From NCBI RefSeq assembly GCF_040907265.1, contig NZ_JBFOHP010000002.1, forward strand, positions 372,001 to 436,000: 64,000 nt of DNA, given 5' to 3'. The notes beneath the pieces were generated by a model that made no database searches, was not told the origin of the DNA, and worked only from the letters and a program-made list of their open reading frames with translations. This DNA is from Streptomyces sclerotialus (GTDB lineage: Bacteria; Actinomycetota; Actinomycetes; Streptomycetales; Streptomycetaceae). Of this stretch, positions 43,881 through 53,207 are shown piece by piece. How positions within the stretch are numbered: the first letter of the stretch is position 1; every line of letters starts with the position of its first letter. The position numbers were made by a program, and so were the translations under genes.

Positions 43881-46634
43881 ATGCCACATGCTGATCCACT
43901 GCGTACGCCTGATGATGCCACCCCCGGTGTCCCCTTCTTCGGCAGGAACGAGGAACTTGCCGCTCTGGACTCCTGCCTGAGAGCCGCCGCGGACGGCACC
44001 GGCCGCCTGGTCCTCATCGAAGGCCGGACCGGCATCGGGAAGACCGCCCTGGTCCGACGTTTCCTTCGAGTGGCAGGCCAGGTGACCACGCTGGCCGCCG
44101 GGGGTGTCGAGGACGAATCAGCCCTCGCCTACGGCGTACTGGGGCGCCTCCTCTCCCCCGCTCCGGCCTCCGCCAGTGTGGCCACTGCCGAAGCCCTGCG
44201 CGAGAGAGCCGATGTCTTCGCCGCAGGCTCCTTACTGCTGGACCGGATCAGCTGTCTCGAGGACGGCCGTACCGCTGTTCTCGTCCTGGACGACGCCCAC
44301 TGGGCGGACACCCCGTCCCTGCGGGCACTCGCCTTCGCCCTGCGCAGACTGGACACCGGCCGGGTCATGGCCGTGCTGACCGTACCGGACCTGGGTGACG
44401 CCCGGCTCCCTGAGGGACTGCATCGCCTGCTCGACGACGACAGCACACTGCGGCTGCTGCTGGGCGGCCTGCCCGCAGCCCAGCTCGCGGCACTCAGCAC
44501 GGAGCTCCTCAACGATCCCCTGCCCCTGTCAGCGGTCAAACGCCTGCACGAACACACTCATGGCAACCCCCTGCACGCATGTGCCCTGCTGCGGCAGGTG
44601 CCCCCGGCGCAGCTGGCCTCCCCCGACGCGGACCTGCCTGCGCCCCGCTCGTTCGGCCTGCTCGTCGTGGCGCGTCTGGCGCGCTGTGCATACCCCACTC
44701 AGCAACTCGTCGCGGCGGCCAGCGTGCTCGGCATGACCAGCCCCCTTGCTCTGGCCGCACGTCTCGCATCCACCGAGGACCCGTTACCGGCGGTGGAGGA
44801 GGCAGCGACCCAGGACCTTCTCCACCTGCCCCTCGCGGTCGGCCCCCCGAGCCTCGCCTTTTCCCATCCGCTGATACGTGCTGCCGTGTACCACCACATA
44901 GGCCCCGCACGCCGGGCCGTCCTGCACACTCAGGCGGCACTGCTCGCGGAGGACGACTTCAGCGCCCTGCAGCACCGTTTGCTGGGAGCTGCCTTTCCCG
45001 ATCCGCCGCTCGCCGCCGATCTCGCCGCCGGTGCCCGCAGGGCGATGCATGCGGGTTCCGGAGCCACTGCCGCAATGCTTGCCGGTCACGCGTCCCGGCT
45101 GGCGGCGACGGACACGGCACGCGCACAGTTCGCCGTCGAGGCAACGGACGCCCTGCTGCATGACGGACGAGTCGCGGAGGCCGCCGAGGCACTCGGCACA
45201 CTGCCGGGCGATGCCGCGTCCGCGTCGCACCGCTACGTCCAGGGGCGTCTGGCACTGGTACGGGGCGAAACACGCGACGCCCTCGCCCTGCTCGAAGACG
45301 CATGGACCCGATGCCCGGAACCCGCCTTGGCCCGCCGGATAGCGGAACAGCTCACCTGCGCTTGTCTCATCCGGTGCAACACGGCGTCCGTCTCGCACTG
45401 GGCGGACCTCGCACAGGCCCTGCCACGGACCGCATTCGGCAGTGGGATGCTGCGGTTCGCGCAGGTGGCCGCACTCGGCATCGCCGGCGCCACGAGCGAA
45501 GGCCTCGCCTGTGTGCGGGAGTTACCGGCCCGGGTCCTGGTCCAGGAGGACGACGCCGACCTGCTGCTCGGCAGGGGCGCGCTGCGGCTTTGGTCGGACG
45601 ATCTCAAAGAAGGCCATGCCGATCTCCGCGCAGCCCTCCCCCTCTGCCGGCGCGGTCCCGCCGCACTGCAGGTGCTGGCCCGTGTACTTCTGGGCGAGGC
45701 CGAGTTCCGGCTCGGCCGGTGGGACGATGCCGCCCTCCACCTCGAGTCGGCATCGTCCACCTGCACCGACACCGGACAGCTGTGGCTCGCGCCCATGGCG
45801 TACGGCCAGGCCGCGATCGTACTGGCCGCGCGGGGAGCGCAGGAGCGCGCTGCCCGGTACCTTCAGACCCTGCGCGCCGACAACGTGCAGTGTGACGAAG
45901 AGCTCGCCGGGTGCTACGGAGCCAGGGCGCACGCACAGCTCGCAGTGTTATGCGGCGCTCCCGAGCAGGCGGTGAGTGCCCTGCGCCCCGTCCTCGACGG
46001 TGCTGTCCGCGTGGATCCCGGCGTGGTGACCTGGGCCGATCTTCTCGCGGAATCTCTTGTCGAGCTCGGTGAGTACGACGAAGCGGAGATCGTCCTGGGC
46101 CGCCTGGAGGAGACGGCCGCCGCGCGCCGCCGCCACTCAGCGCTGGCATCCGTCGGCCGCATCAAAGGCGGACTCCTCTCCGCGCGGCACGACAAGGAGG
46201 CCGCGGAGCGTGCGTACCTCGACGGTCTCGGACACGCGGACCAGGTGGGGAACCCCTTCGAACGCGCCCGGCTCACTCTGGACTTCGGTGCGTTCCTCCG
46301 CCGTACCGGCCGTCGTTCCGAAGCCGCGGCTCATCTGCGCCGCTCCATGGCGGCGTTCACGGAACTGGGCGCGGCACCGTACCTCGCCCGCTGCGAGCGG
46401 GAGTTCCAGGCATGCGGATACCGTGCCGCGCCCGTCTCCCCCCAGATGCCTTCGCTGACCCCTCAGGAGTTGGCCATTGCCCGGTTGGTCACCACCGGCC
46501 GGACCAACCGTCAGATAGCCCGTGAGCTGATGCTCAGCATCAAGACCGTCGAGTACCACCTCAGCCATATCTACGCCAAGCTCGACAACGGCTCACGCGT
46601 GGCCCTCATCAACCTGCTGACTGCTGGGCGCTGA
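43881..46634 (+). CDS. LAL-type LuxR transcriptional regulator
   Basis: A 917-residue regulator. The N-terminal AAA ATPase has Walker A (EGRTGIGKTALV near residue 50) and Walker B (VLVLDDAHWAD near 140). A long helical/TPR-like middle follows, then a C-terminal LuxR HTH (LTPQELAIARLVTTGRTNRQ, RELMLSIKTVEYHLSHIYAK). LAL proteins are typical activators of secondary-metabolism or catabolic clusters in actinomycetes. ATG 43881 is chosen; GTG 43875 in frame is possible. It lies 65 bp after the last gene of the unknown cluster on the same strand and may regulate it. Confidence 0.9.
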   Translation: MPHADPLRTPDDATPGVPFFGRNEELAALDSCLRAAADGTGRLVLIEGRTGIGKTALVRRFLRVAGQVTTLAAGGVEDESALAYGVLGRLLSPAPASASVATAEALRERADVFAAGSLLLDRISCLEDGRTAVLVLDDAHWADTPSLRALAFALRRLDTGRVMAVLTVPDLGDARLPEGLHRLLDDDSTLRLLLGGLPAAQLAALSTELLNDPLPLSAVKRLHEHTHGNPLHACALLRQVPPAQLASPDADLPAPRSFGLLVVARLARCAYPTQQLVAAASVLGMTSPLALAARLASTEDPLPAVEEAATQDLLHLPLAVGPPSLAFSHPLIRAAVYHHIGPARRAVLHTQAALLAEDDFSALQHRLLGAAFPDPPLAADLAAGARRAMHAGSGATAAMLAGHASRLAATDTARAQFAVEATDALLHDGRVAEAAEALGTLPGDAASASHRYVQGRLALVRGETRDALALLEDAWTRCPEPALARRIAEQLTCACLIRCNTASVSHWADLAQALPRTAFGSGMLRFAQVAALGIAGATSEGLACVRELPARVLVQEDDADLLLGRGALRLWSDDLKEGHADLRAALPLCRRGPAALQVLARVLLGEAEFRLGRWDDAALHLESASSTCTDTGQLWLAPMAYGQAAIVLAARGAQERAARYLQTLRADNVQCDEELAGCYGARAHAQLAVLCGAPEQAVSALRPVLDGAVRVDPGVVTWADLLAESLVELGEYDEAEIVLGRLEETAAARRRHSALASVGRIKGGLLSARHDKEAAERAYLDGLGHADQVGNPFERARLTLDFGAFLRRTGRRSEAAAHLRRSMAAFTELGAAPYLARCEREFQACGYRAAPVSPQMPSLTPQELAIARLVTTGRTNRQIARELMLSIKTVEYHLSHIYAKLDNGSRVALINLLTAGR

Positions 46635-46879
46635 GCAACTTGCCGACCCGGTACCGGCTTTCACGTCGACCGTGCTCGTGCCGTCGCTTCGCCGGCGAGC
46701 CGTTCTCGCGGGCGGCCGTGGTGACAGAGGTGAGCTCGGCGTCGGGGTCGTCGAGCATCCCCGTCCCGGCCCGGTCGCCCGTTGCGGTCCGCCGGTTCAC
46801 GCCGTGACCGGAGTAGTCTGCGGGTACGGCGCGTAGGCGGCTTGCGGGGTCGGGCCGCCTGCCGGTGGGAGGCGCAGCG

Positions 46880-47575
46880 ATGGTGGAAAGGCAGGTCCCG
46901 TTGCAGAAGTTGCTGGACGACCTGCAATCGGCGATCACCTCCGGGCGGGAGCGGACATGGGCGGCACGTTGTGCGCATGCCCTGGGGCTGGAGGGCATAG
47001 CGGTCTCCTTGCTGCGTGGGGCCGAACTGGTGTGGTTCAGCGATGAGATCAGCGCGCGACTGGAGGACGTGCAGTTCACCCTGGGCCAGGGCCCGGGGCT
47101 GTCCGCGGACTTCGGCTTCGACGCGGTGCCCTACCAGGTGCCGGAGGTGCACGGGCTCGATGCGGAGCAGTGGCCGCAATTCGTCATCGAGGCCGAGAAA
47201 CTGGGCGTCGAAGCGGTGTTCGTCTGGCCGGTGCGCGTCGGATCGGCGTCCATCGGGACGCTGACGGGGTACCGGACCAGCCCGGGGCCGCTGACCGAGC
47301 GGCAGGCGGCGGACGGGTTGCTGGTGGCCGATGTGCTGGCCGGTCAGGTGCTGGCCTGGCAGCCGCAAGCACCCGCCTCCGATGACGGTCCGGGGACCAC
47401 GGGAACGGTCGACCTGCACCGGGTGGAGGTGCACCAGGCCACCGGCGTACTGAGCGTACGGCTGGGCGTGCCGGTGGCCGAGGCGCTCCTCCGGCTCCGG
47501 GCGCAGGCGTTCGCGGCCGGCCGGCCCCTGCATGAGGTCGCCCGGGAGATCATCGATGAGGCACTGCCGACGTAG
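46880..47575 (+). CDS. GAF-ANTAR protein
   Basis: A 231-residue soluble protein: a GAF-like sensor (residues 10-145, LGQGPGLSADFGFD) and a C-terminal ANTAR domain (VEVHQATGVLSVRLGVPVAE, with RLRAQAFAAGRPLHEVAREI). ANTAR domains bind two-hairpin RNA elements and cause antitermination. GGGAGG lies 7 bp before the ATG. A second GAF-ANTAR gene follows after 63 bp, so the two are probably co-transcribed. Confidence 0.85.
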   Translation: MVERQVPLQKLLDDLQSAITSGRERTWAARCAHALGLEGIAVSLLRGAELVWFSDEISARLEDVQFTLGQGPGLSADFGFDAVPYQVPEVHGLDAEQWPQFVIEAEKLGVEAVFVWPVRVGSASIGTLTGYRTSPGPLTERQAADGLLVADVLAGQVLAWQPQAPASDDGPGTTGTVDLHRVEVHQATGVLSVRLGVPVAEALLRLRAQAFAAGRPLHEVAREIIDEALPT

Positions 47576-47638
47576 CTGCCGCCGACCGTGGGCGGCACGC
47601 CATCAAGAGGCACTGCCCGGCAGATGAGGAGCGATGGA

Positions 47639-48406
47639 GTGAGCAGGGAAGAACAGATCGCGCAGACCTTCGTGGAACTCGCCGACACCTTCGTGGACGA
47701 CTTCGACGTCATCGACTTCCTGCACCAGCTGACGGTGCGGTGCAAGGGAATCCTCACCATCACCGACGCCGCGGTACTGCTGGCCTGGCCCGGCCGGCGC
47801 CTCTACAGCCCCGCTCCCTGCGACCCCAGCCCCGCGCTGAACAGACTCCTGGACGTCGCCCTGGAGCAGGGCCCCGCCCTGCAGGCCTACCGCACGGCCA
47901 CCGCCGCCCCCCACGGCAACCTCGCACGCGCTCCCGACCACTGGCAGGACTTCATCACCCACGCCCGCGACGCCGGCTACGGCACCGCCCACGCCCTCCC
48001 GCTACGACTACGCCAGGACACCCTCGGTTCCCTGCTGCTCCTGGGCACCACCGCCGAGCCGCTGCCCCCGGCAGACCTCGTCCTCGCCCAGGCCTTCGCC
48101 GACGCCGCCGCCATCGGCCTGCTGCACTCCCGCGCCCTGAGGCACGCCGAAACCGTCAACGAACAACTCCACACTGCACTGCACAGCCGCATCGTCATCG
48201 AACAGGCCAAAGGCATCCTCGCCGCCCAGCGCCGCACCACCCTCAACCACGCCTTCGACACCATGCGTCGCCACGCCCGCCATCACCGCATCCTGCTCAC
48301 GACCGTCGCGCACAGCATCATCGACACCGGCCGGCTCCCCGATCCGTCCTCCTCGCCCCGAGGGGACACCCCGCCCACTCGCGATCCGAGCACTTCCATG
48401 GAGTAG
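47639..48406 (+). CDS. GAF-ANTAR protein (second)
   Basis: A 255-residue paralogue of the gene before it: GAF domain (FVELADTFVDDFDVIDFLHQ to about residue 165) and an ANTAR domain (SRIVIEQAKGILAAQRRTTL, AFDTMRRHARHHRILLTTVA), followed by a disordered tail. The start is GTG 47639 with GAGGAG upstream; ATG 47624 is the alternative. Ligand and RNA target are unknown. Confidence 0.85.
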   Translation: MSREEQIAQTFVELADTFVDDFDVIDFLHQLTVRCKGILTITDAAVLLAWPGRRLYSPAPCDPSPALNRLLDVALEQGPALQAYRTATAAPHGNLARAPDHWQDFITHARDAGYGTAHALPLRLRQDTLGSLLLLGTTAEPLPPADLVLAQAFADAAAIGLLHSRALRHAETVNEQLHTALHSRIVIEQAKGILAAQRRTTLNHAFDTMRRHARHHRILLTTVAHSIIDTGRLPDPSSSPRGDTPPTRDPSTSME

Positions 48407-48846
48407 CAGAGCGATGAGCGGTCGCGTTACTGCCCAGGCACCGTCGGGCGTCCAGGTCTGCGCTCGGGACGTCTGTCCACTGCAGAGCTCCTGAGCAGTG
48501 ACCGCAGGCTGTTGTCTCGTCGGTGTCGGCTGGGAAGGAGAGCCGACTCGGCGGGTGCCGGGGCCGCACGGGCTGAATTGCCGCTCCGGATGTCCGCTTT
48601 ATGACATCAGGCGGGAGTACGGTCAAGGTATCCGTGGATGCCTCCGGCGGCGCTGAGGATGGTTCTGATGCCGGCATTCGGCGGCCTCGCGAAGGAGACG
48701 GCACACGCCGCCAGCGGACGTTCTTCGATCCTCTGCGATCGCTCACCGACTGCCACACTGCCCGGCGGCTCCGACCGCCTGGTCGCGGACAGCCGCGGCC
48801 ATGTTCGCGTCAGCATCCATGGTGGTGTGCAGGGAAGAGGCTCCCC
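48407..48846. other. 440-bp intergenic region
   Basis: It separates the ANTAR genes from the STAS gene. An open frame running into the STAS gene from upstream has no family resemblance and is interpreted as chance in GC-rich DNA. Promoter elements for the STAS gene are expected here, but none is clear enough to name. Confidence 0.35.
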
Positions 48847-49197
48847 GTGCGTCGTCTGCCGCTCTACGCCGATGCGCTGCTGCGCATCTGGCCCACCACC
48901 GACCCTCCGGGCCTGCGCCTGAAGGGCCAGGTCGACATGACCAACCAGACCGCCCTCCTCGGCCACCTGCTCGCACTCGACGGCGAATCGCCACACATCA
49001 CGGTGGATCTGAGCGAGGTGACCTTCTTCAGCTTCCCCGCGCTGCACGCCCTGGTGACCTACGCCGAGCTCCTGGAACCCGACCGGCGCCTGATTCTGCA
49101 CACAAGGACCTCGGACGTCGCCCAGATGCTGACCGCCTGCGGCTGGGACCGGCCCGAGATCCCCCTGACTCTGCTGGAGGAGGACCGCGGTGAGTGA
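48847..49197 (+). CDS. STAS-domain protein (anti-anti-sigma-like)
   Basis: A 116-residue STAS domain (LRLKGQVDMTNQTALLGHL, ITVDLSEVTFFSFPALHALV, RLILHTRTSDVAQMLTACGW). The usual phospho-acceptor Ser/Thr lies in DLSEVTFFSFPAL. It may bind an anti-sigma-type ATPase such as the one encoded at 52671. The start is GTG behind GGGAAGAGG. It is convergent with the DEAD-box helicase gene. Confidence 0.78.
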   Translation: MRRLPLYADALLRIWPTTDPPGLRLKGQVDMTNQTALLGHLLALDGESPHITVDLSEVTFFSFPALHALVTYAELLEPDRRLILHTRTSDVAQMLTACGWDRPEIPLTLLEEDRGE

Positions 49198-49244
49198 GCC
49201 CCGTGCGACCTCCACGGCCGGCCCGCCGCCGCACGCGCACTGGC

Positions 49245-50714
49245 TCAGGAGCGGCGCCGCTGTCGGGCAGGGCGACTGCGCCGTGCCTGCCGCGCGGTGC
49301 CGGTGCGCTCGGGGGGCTGGGTGTCTGCGGCGGTCAGGGCGATGCCCGAGGGTGCCTGGGCGCCGGTGATCCGGCTCAGGTCGGCTTCGCCCGGGTGGAT
49401 CCTGGTTTCCTGTGCGGTGATGTCGGCGTCCGACATCAGGCGGTTCATGCCGCGGCGCTGTCCCGGGAGAACGAGGGTCACCACGGTGCCCGACTCGCCG
49501 GCGCGGGCAGTGCGACCGCCGCGGTGCAGGTAATCCTTGTGGTCGCTCGGCGGGTCGACGTTGACGACGAGGTCGAGGTTGTCGACGTGGATGCCGCGGG
49601 CCGCGACATTGGTAGCCACCAGCACGTTCGTGTGGCCGGACCTGAAACCGGCGAGGGTGCGGGTGCGCTGGGACTGCGACTTCCCGCCGTGCAGGGCCGA
49701 GGCGCGTACCCCGACCGCCAGGAGGTCACTGGTGAGCCGGTCCACCGCGTGCTTGGTGTCCAAGAACATGATCACGCGTCCCTCACGGGCGGCGATCTGC
49801 GTGGTCGTCGCCTGCTTGTCGGCCCTCTGTACGTGCAGCAGGTGGTGCTCCATGGCGGCGACCGCGCCCGCGGAGGGATCGACGGAATGGACCACCGGAT
49901 CGGTCAGGTAGCGGCGGACCAGGAGGTCGACGTTGCGGTCCAGGGTGGCGGAGAACAGGAGGCGCTGCCCCTCCGGGCGTACCTGGTCGAGCAGGCAGGT
50001 CACCTGGGGCATGAAGCCCATGTCGGCCATCTGGTCGGCCTCGTCCAGGACCGTGATGGCCACCCGGTCCAGTCGGCAGTCGCCGCGTTCGATGAGGTCC
50101 TTGAGCCGGCCCGGCGTGGCGACCACCACCTCGCTGCCGGTCTGCAGGTCGCGTGCCTGACGGCGGATCGACATACCGCCGACCACCGTGGTGAGCCGCA
50201 GCCGCAACGCGCGGGCATAGGGGGTGAGCGCGGCCGTTACCTGCTGTGCCAGCTCCCGCGTGGGGACGAGGACGAGCGCCAGCGGGCTCCGCGGCTCGGC
50301 TCGCTGCCCTGCGGTGCGGGCCAGCAGGGCGAGACCGAAGGCGAGGGTCTTGCCTGAGCCCGTACGGCCGCGGCCCAGCACGTCCCGGCCGGCCAGCGCG
50401 TCGGGCAGCGTCGCGGCCTGGATCGGGAACGGAGCGCTCATGCCGTGGGCGCGGAGCGTGGTCTTCAGGCGGTCGGGCATGTCGAGGCCGGCGAACGTGT
50501 CCACAGCCGGCAAGGGCGCGGTGTGGGTGACCGGCAGGGCGAACTCCTGCGGGGCGCCTGTGGCGCGTCCCTGTCGGGGGTGCCTGGCCGTGGCCGAGCG
50601 GGAAGGTCCACCCCGGCGAGCGGTGCCCTGCGGGCGGCGGCTGTCGCGGCCGGAGCCGCCGGCGCCGCTGTGCGAGAGGGAGGAGTCGGCGGTGGTGCGA
50701 GCAGTGCGGTTCAT
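49245..50714 (-). CDS. DEAD-box RNA helicase
   Basis: A 489-residue helicase with all core motifs: Q-motif region (PFPIQAATLPDALAGRDVL), motif I GRTGSGKT, Ia PTRELAQQ, II DEAD (VLDEADQMADMGF), III SAT, V ATNVAARGIHV and VI HRGGRTARAG. The N-terminal 75 and C-terminal 45 residues are basic and low in complexity, typical of cold- and stress-induced helicases. GAGGAAGG lies before ATG 50714. A cold-shock protein gene lies just upstream on the same strand, so both may respond to cold. Confidence 0.93.
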   Translation of the reverse strand: MNRTARTTADSSLSHSGAGGSGRDSRRPQGTARRGGPSRSATARHPRQGRATGAPQEFALPVTHTAPLPAVDTFAGLDMPDRLKTTLRAHGMSAPFPIQAATLPDALAGRDVLGRGRTGSGKTLAFGLALLARTAGQRAEPRSPLALVLVPTRELAQQVTAALTPYARALRLRLTTVVGGMSIRRQARDLQTGSEVVVATPGRLKDLIERGDCRLDRVAITVLDEADQMADMGFMPQVTCLLDQVRPEGQRLLFSATLDRNVDLLVRRYLTDPVVHSVDPSAGAVAAMEHHLLHVQRADKQATTTQIAAREGRVIMFLDTKHAVDRLTSDLLAVGVRASALHGGKSQSQRTRTLAGFRSGHTNVLVATNVAARGIHVDNLDLVVNVDPPSDHKDYLHRGGRTARAGESGTVVTLVLPGQRRGMNRLMSDADITAQETRIHPGEADLSRITGAQAPSGIALTAADTQPPERTGTARQARRSRPARQRRRS

Positions 50715-51005
50715 GCAGAACCTTCCTCGATGCGGCACGTATCGAGGAATTCGCCGCGGTGCTACTCATTACGTACGGATTCGCAAGACCGAGCCGGAGA
50801 AAAGACGAAACAAACGGGGCCCGAAATGGCGCCGAGTCGTCGTGAAGAGGCACCGGGACGCGGTCCGTGACGAACGTGACCGGTATACGGGTGCGAGGGA
50901 GCCGGGAGAGGCTGCCCGCCCCGACTCGCGGTTGCGGCAGACGGTGCTGCCGCTCACTCGCCGCTGCGGGCGGAAGTCCGTCGCTGCGGGCGAGCGTGAA
51001 CAACG

Positions 51006-51048
51006 CAACGAGCCGGGGCCGCACGCAGGTGCGTGCCCCAGCTCGTTG
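51006..51048 (-). terminator. Strong hairpin downstream of the cold-shock gene
   Basis: CAACGAGC-x-GGGGC and its counterpart GCCCC-x-GCTCGTTG, extended by ACGCA/TGCGT, form a nearly perfect stem with a small CG bulge and 2-nt loop. It starts 12 bp after the csp stop. It would separate csp transcription from the helicase gene. The stretch 50715-51060 holds no other gene. Confidence 0.75.
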
Positions 51049-51060
51049 TGCGCGTCAGCG

Positions 51061-51264
51061 TCAGGCGGGAACGATGTTCTCCGCCTGCGGGCCCTTCTGG
51101 CCCTGCGTGACGTCGAAGCTCACCTTCTGGCCTTCGAGCAGCTCACGGAAGCCGGCGGCGTTGATGTTCGAGTAGTGGGCGAACACGTCAGCGCCGCCAC
51201 CCTCCTGCTCGATGAAGCCGAAGCCCTTTTCCGCGTTGAACCACTTCACGGTGCCAGTAGCCAA
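51061..51264 (-). CDS. Cold-shock protein (CspA family)
   Basis: A 67-residue single-strand nucleic-acid-binding protein with both RNP motifs (KGFGFI and DVFAHY) and the N-terminal TGTVKWFN. The start is TTG 51264: it gives the family N-terminus exactly (Met-Ala-Thr-Gly-Thr) and has GAAGGAG 9 bp upstream, while no ATG or GTG fits. The weak start codon may contribute to post-transcriptional control. Confidence 0.95.
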   Translation of the reverse strand: MATGTVKWFNAEKGFGFIEQEGGGADVFAHYSNINAAGFRELLEGQKVSFDVTQGQKGPQAENIVPA

Positions 51265-51688
51265 AATACATCTCCTTCGGGGCGATACCCGGAACCCGCA
51301 CTGCGCAGGAACCGGAGCTGCCGCGATGATCGCCCTTCCGGGAAGACCGGAACACACGAGACTCCCCCAGAATTCGGGAGGAACACTCGGAGTTTCGGGG
51401 AACCACAACTGCAACTGACGTAACCGTAGCACGGCCGCTCCGGGAGAAGGCGACAATTTTTCGCCCCGGATCCGCCGGGCCGAAAAAGCTCGCCACACAT
51501 ACCCGCATTTCTGCAACGGCGAGACCAGATATTTTCATCCAGCAGGCTGTCGAAATGTTCCAGCTGCGCCGCTCGCTCATTGAGGAGCTGGGCCGCTTCG
51601 AGACATTCGGAACAGCGGCGCCTTGAGGAAACGATGGACGGCCGTCGAACCAGTGCGTTCCGGCCACTCGCGGGGCAGGTCGCCGATG
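51265..51688. other. Intergenic region carrying the csp promoter and leader
   Basis: About 420 bp between csp and the MerR-like gene, both on the minus strand. It should contain the csp promoter and the long 5' leader typical of cold-shock genes. Open frames here show no family features. I cannot define a -10/-35 pair with confidence. Confidence 0.4.
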
Positions 51689-52027
51689 TCAGGCGTCGCT
51701 TGGGCGGTGGGGCTGGGCGGCGGAGTGGCGCAGTTCCTCATTGATGCGCTTGGCCTCTTCGAGCTGGTCTTCGAGAACGACAATGCGGCAGGCCGCCTCG
51801 ATGGAGGTGCCCTGGTCGACCAGTTCGCGGGCACGGGCGGCGATGCGCAGCTGGTAGCGGGAGTAGCGGCGGTGGCCGCCCTCGGAGCGCAGCGGAGTGA
51901 TCAGGCGGGCTTCGCCTATGGCCCGCAGGAAGGCGGGGGTGGTGCCGAGCATCTCGGCGGCGCGGCCCATGGTGTAGGCGGGGTAGTCGTCGTCATCGAG
52001 ACGGTCGAGCGGATTGTCTGCTGTCAT
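51689..52027 (-). CDS. MerR-family transcriptional regulator
   Basis: A 112-residue protein with an N-terminal MerR helix-turn-helix (YTMGRAAEMLGTTPAFLRAI), the wing motif SEGGHRRYSRYQLR, and a coiled-coil dimerisation helix (VVLEDQLEEAKRINEELR). It lacks a C-terminal effector domain, like the short regulators of this family. ATG 52027 follows GAGG; GTG 52033 is possible. A perfect 32-bp palindrome lies 28 bp upstream and may be its own operator. Confidence 0.85.
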   Translation of the reverse strand: MTADNPLDRLDDDDYPAYTMGRAAEMLGTTPAFLRAIGEARLITPLRSEGGHRRYSRYQLRIAARARELVDQGTSIEAACRIVVLEDQLEEAKRINEELRHSAAQPHRPSDA

Positions 52028-52347
52028 CTGCACCTCGTGGCGGTCATGCGTCGAGGGGCCTTGGTGCCGTACGGCACCAAGGCCCCGAGGATTTCAACAC
52101 CATCTGCCGGCGACTGTTGCGCCGGCCTTCTCATTCCGCGTCTCTCCGCCTGGGAGGCCGGAGGCGCGGGGATCGCAGTTGCGTGACCGGGGACCACCTT
52201 CCCATCCGGGGCCTTGCGGTACCCAGGCGGTGACACTTCCTCGCCCGGGCGATCCTGATGGCGTCTGCCTCCTTCTCTCTCGGCCTTCTGGTTCGTACTG
52301 CTGGAACTTGCGGTACTGCTCGCGGCCCCTGGCGGGCCGCCCGGCAC
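52024..52347 (-). CDS. Possible upstream small gene coupled to the MerR gene
   Basis: A 107-codon frame (GTG start) ends in a TGA that overlaps the MerR ATG (ATGA), as in translationally coupled genes. Part of it looks coding (RRHQDRPGEEVSPPGYRKAP), but the last third includes the 32-bp palindrome and the first part is Ser/Ala-rich. It may be chance. The remaining DNA to 52670 shows no other gene. Confidence 0.25.
   Translation of the reverse strand: MPGGPPGAASSTASSSSTNQKAEREGGRRHQDRPGEEVSPPGYRKAPDGKVVPGHATAIPAPPASQAERRGMRRPAQQSPADGVEILGALVPYGTKAPRRMTATRCR
52055..52086. promoter_or_regulatory. Perfect 32-bp palindrome upstream of the MerR gene
   Basis: GGGGCCTTGGTGCCGT is followed at once by its exact inverse complement, with no loop. 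MerR proteins bind such dyads, so autoregulation is the simplest explanation. It could also fold as a hairpin in RNA, but it lies 5' of the gene. A no-spacer palindrome of this length is very unlikely by chance. Confidence 0.6.
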
Positions 52348-52670
52348 GGCAGTCAGCGACGGAACCCTTTTTGTACCTTCCGGCTCCCTCGCTCCACTGC
52401 CGTGCCGTTGCTACTCGGTTCTGCTGCGCGACAGTTCGTCCTCTGCCGCACTTCACTCGATCTCGTGGCTACAGGCAAAACAGTACCCCTGCGACCCGCG
52501 CATGTCTACAGTCGTCGCGACAGATTTCCTGCATTGGAGTGACTCGTGTTTCTGTCGGCAGACGGCGCCGGAGATCTGTACCAGCAGCGCAAGGATGCCT
52601 GGATGCCCGTGGAGCGGGGCAGTCGGGCCCTGCGAAACCGTGCAACCGATCCAGGTGGGGTGTTACGCAG

Positions 52671-53120
52671 ATGAAGAGCACGAAGGTCACCACCCGCCCG
52701 CCGGCCCCCGCCTCGACCGTGCTGCAAGGGGACAGCGCGGCCGGCGTCCAGCGCGCCCGTCAGGCCACGCGCGCCTTCGCCGACAGCCTCACGCCCCGCC
52801 CCGATCCCGCGACGGCCGACACTCTGGTCCTGGTGGTGTCCGAACTGGTCACCAACGCGCTGCGCCACGGCGGCGGCCACTACACCCTTCAGCTCTCCGC
52901 CGGGCCCGAAACGCTGGACGTGGCCGTCAGCGACCCCAGCCCCGCATCCCCTCAGGAACGCGCCCCGGACCTGGATGAAGGCGGCGGCTTCGGCTGGAAT
53001 CTGGTCCGCCACCTCACCCACACCCTGATCATCACCCACGACACCGGGCCCGGCCACGGCAAAACCATCCACGCCCGCATCCTCCGCCAGGAGCTGTCCC
53101 GTACACGCGGAACACCGTGA
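52671..53120 (+). CDS. Anti-sigma-factor-like ATP-binding protein (HATPase_c_2)
   Basis: A 149-residue GHKL ATPase of the RsbW/SpoIIAB type: N-box LVVSELVTNALRHGGG, G1 box LDVAVSDPSP and G2 region GGGFGWNLVRHLTHT. Single-domain proteins of this family in Streptomyces act as anti-sigma factors or antagonist kinases controlled by STAS proteins such as the one encoded at 48847. ATG 52671 has only a weak GGTGGGG upstream. The gene is monocistronic. Confidence 0.85.
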   Translation: MKSTKVTTRPPAPASTVLQGDSAAGVQRARQATRAFADSLTPRPDPATADTLVLVVSELVTNALRHGGGHYTLQLSAGPETLDVAVSDPSPASPQERAPDLDEGGGFGWNLVRHLTHTLIITHDTGPGHGKTIHARILRQELSRTRGTP

Positions 53121-53207
53121 AACGATCTTGTCGTGTCCGGTGTGATCACGGCTCCGAACCGTCTTGATGCCCCCGTTCACCGGGCTGGGCCCGCGTCACG
53201 GCAAGGC

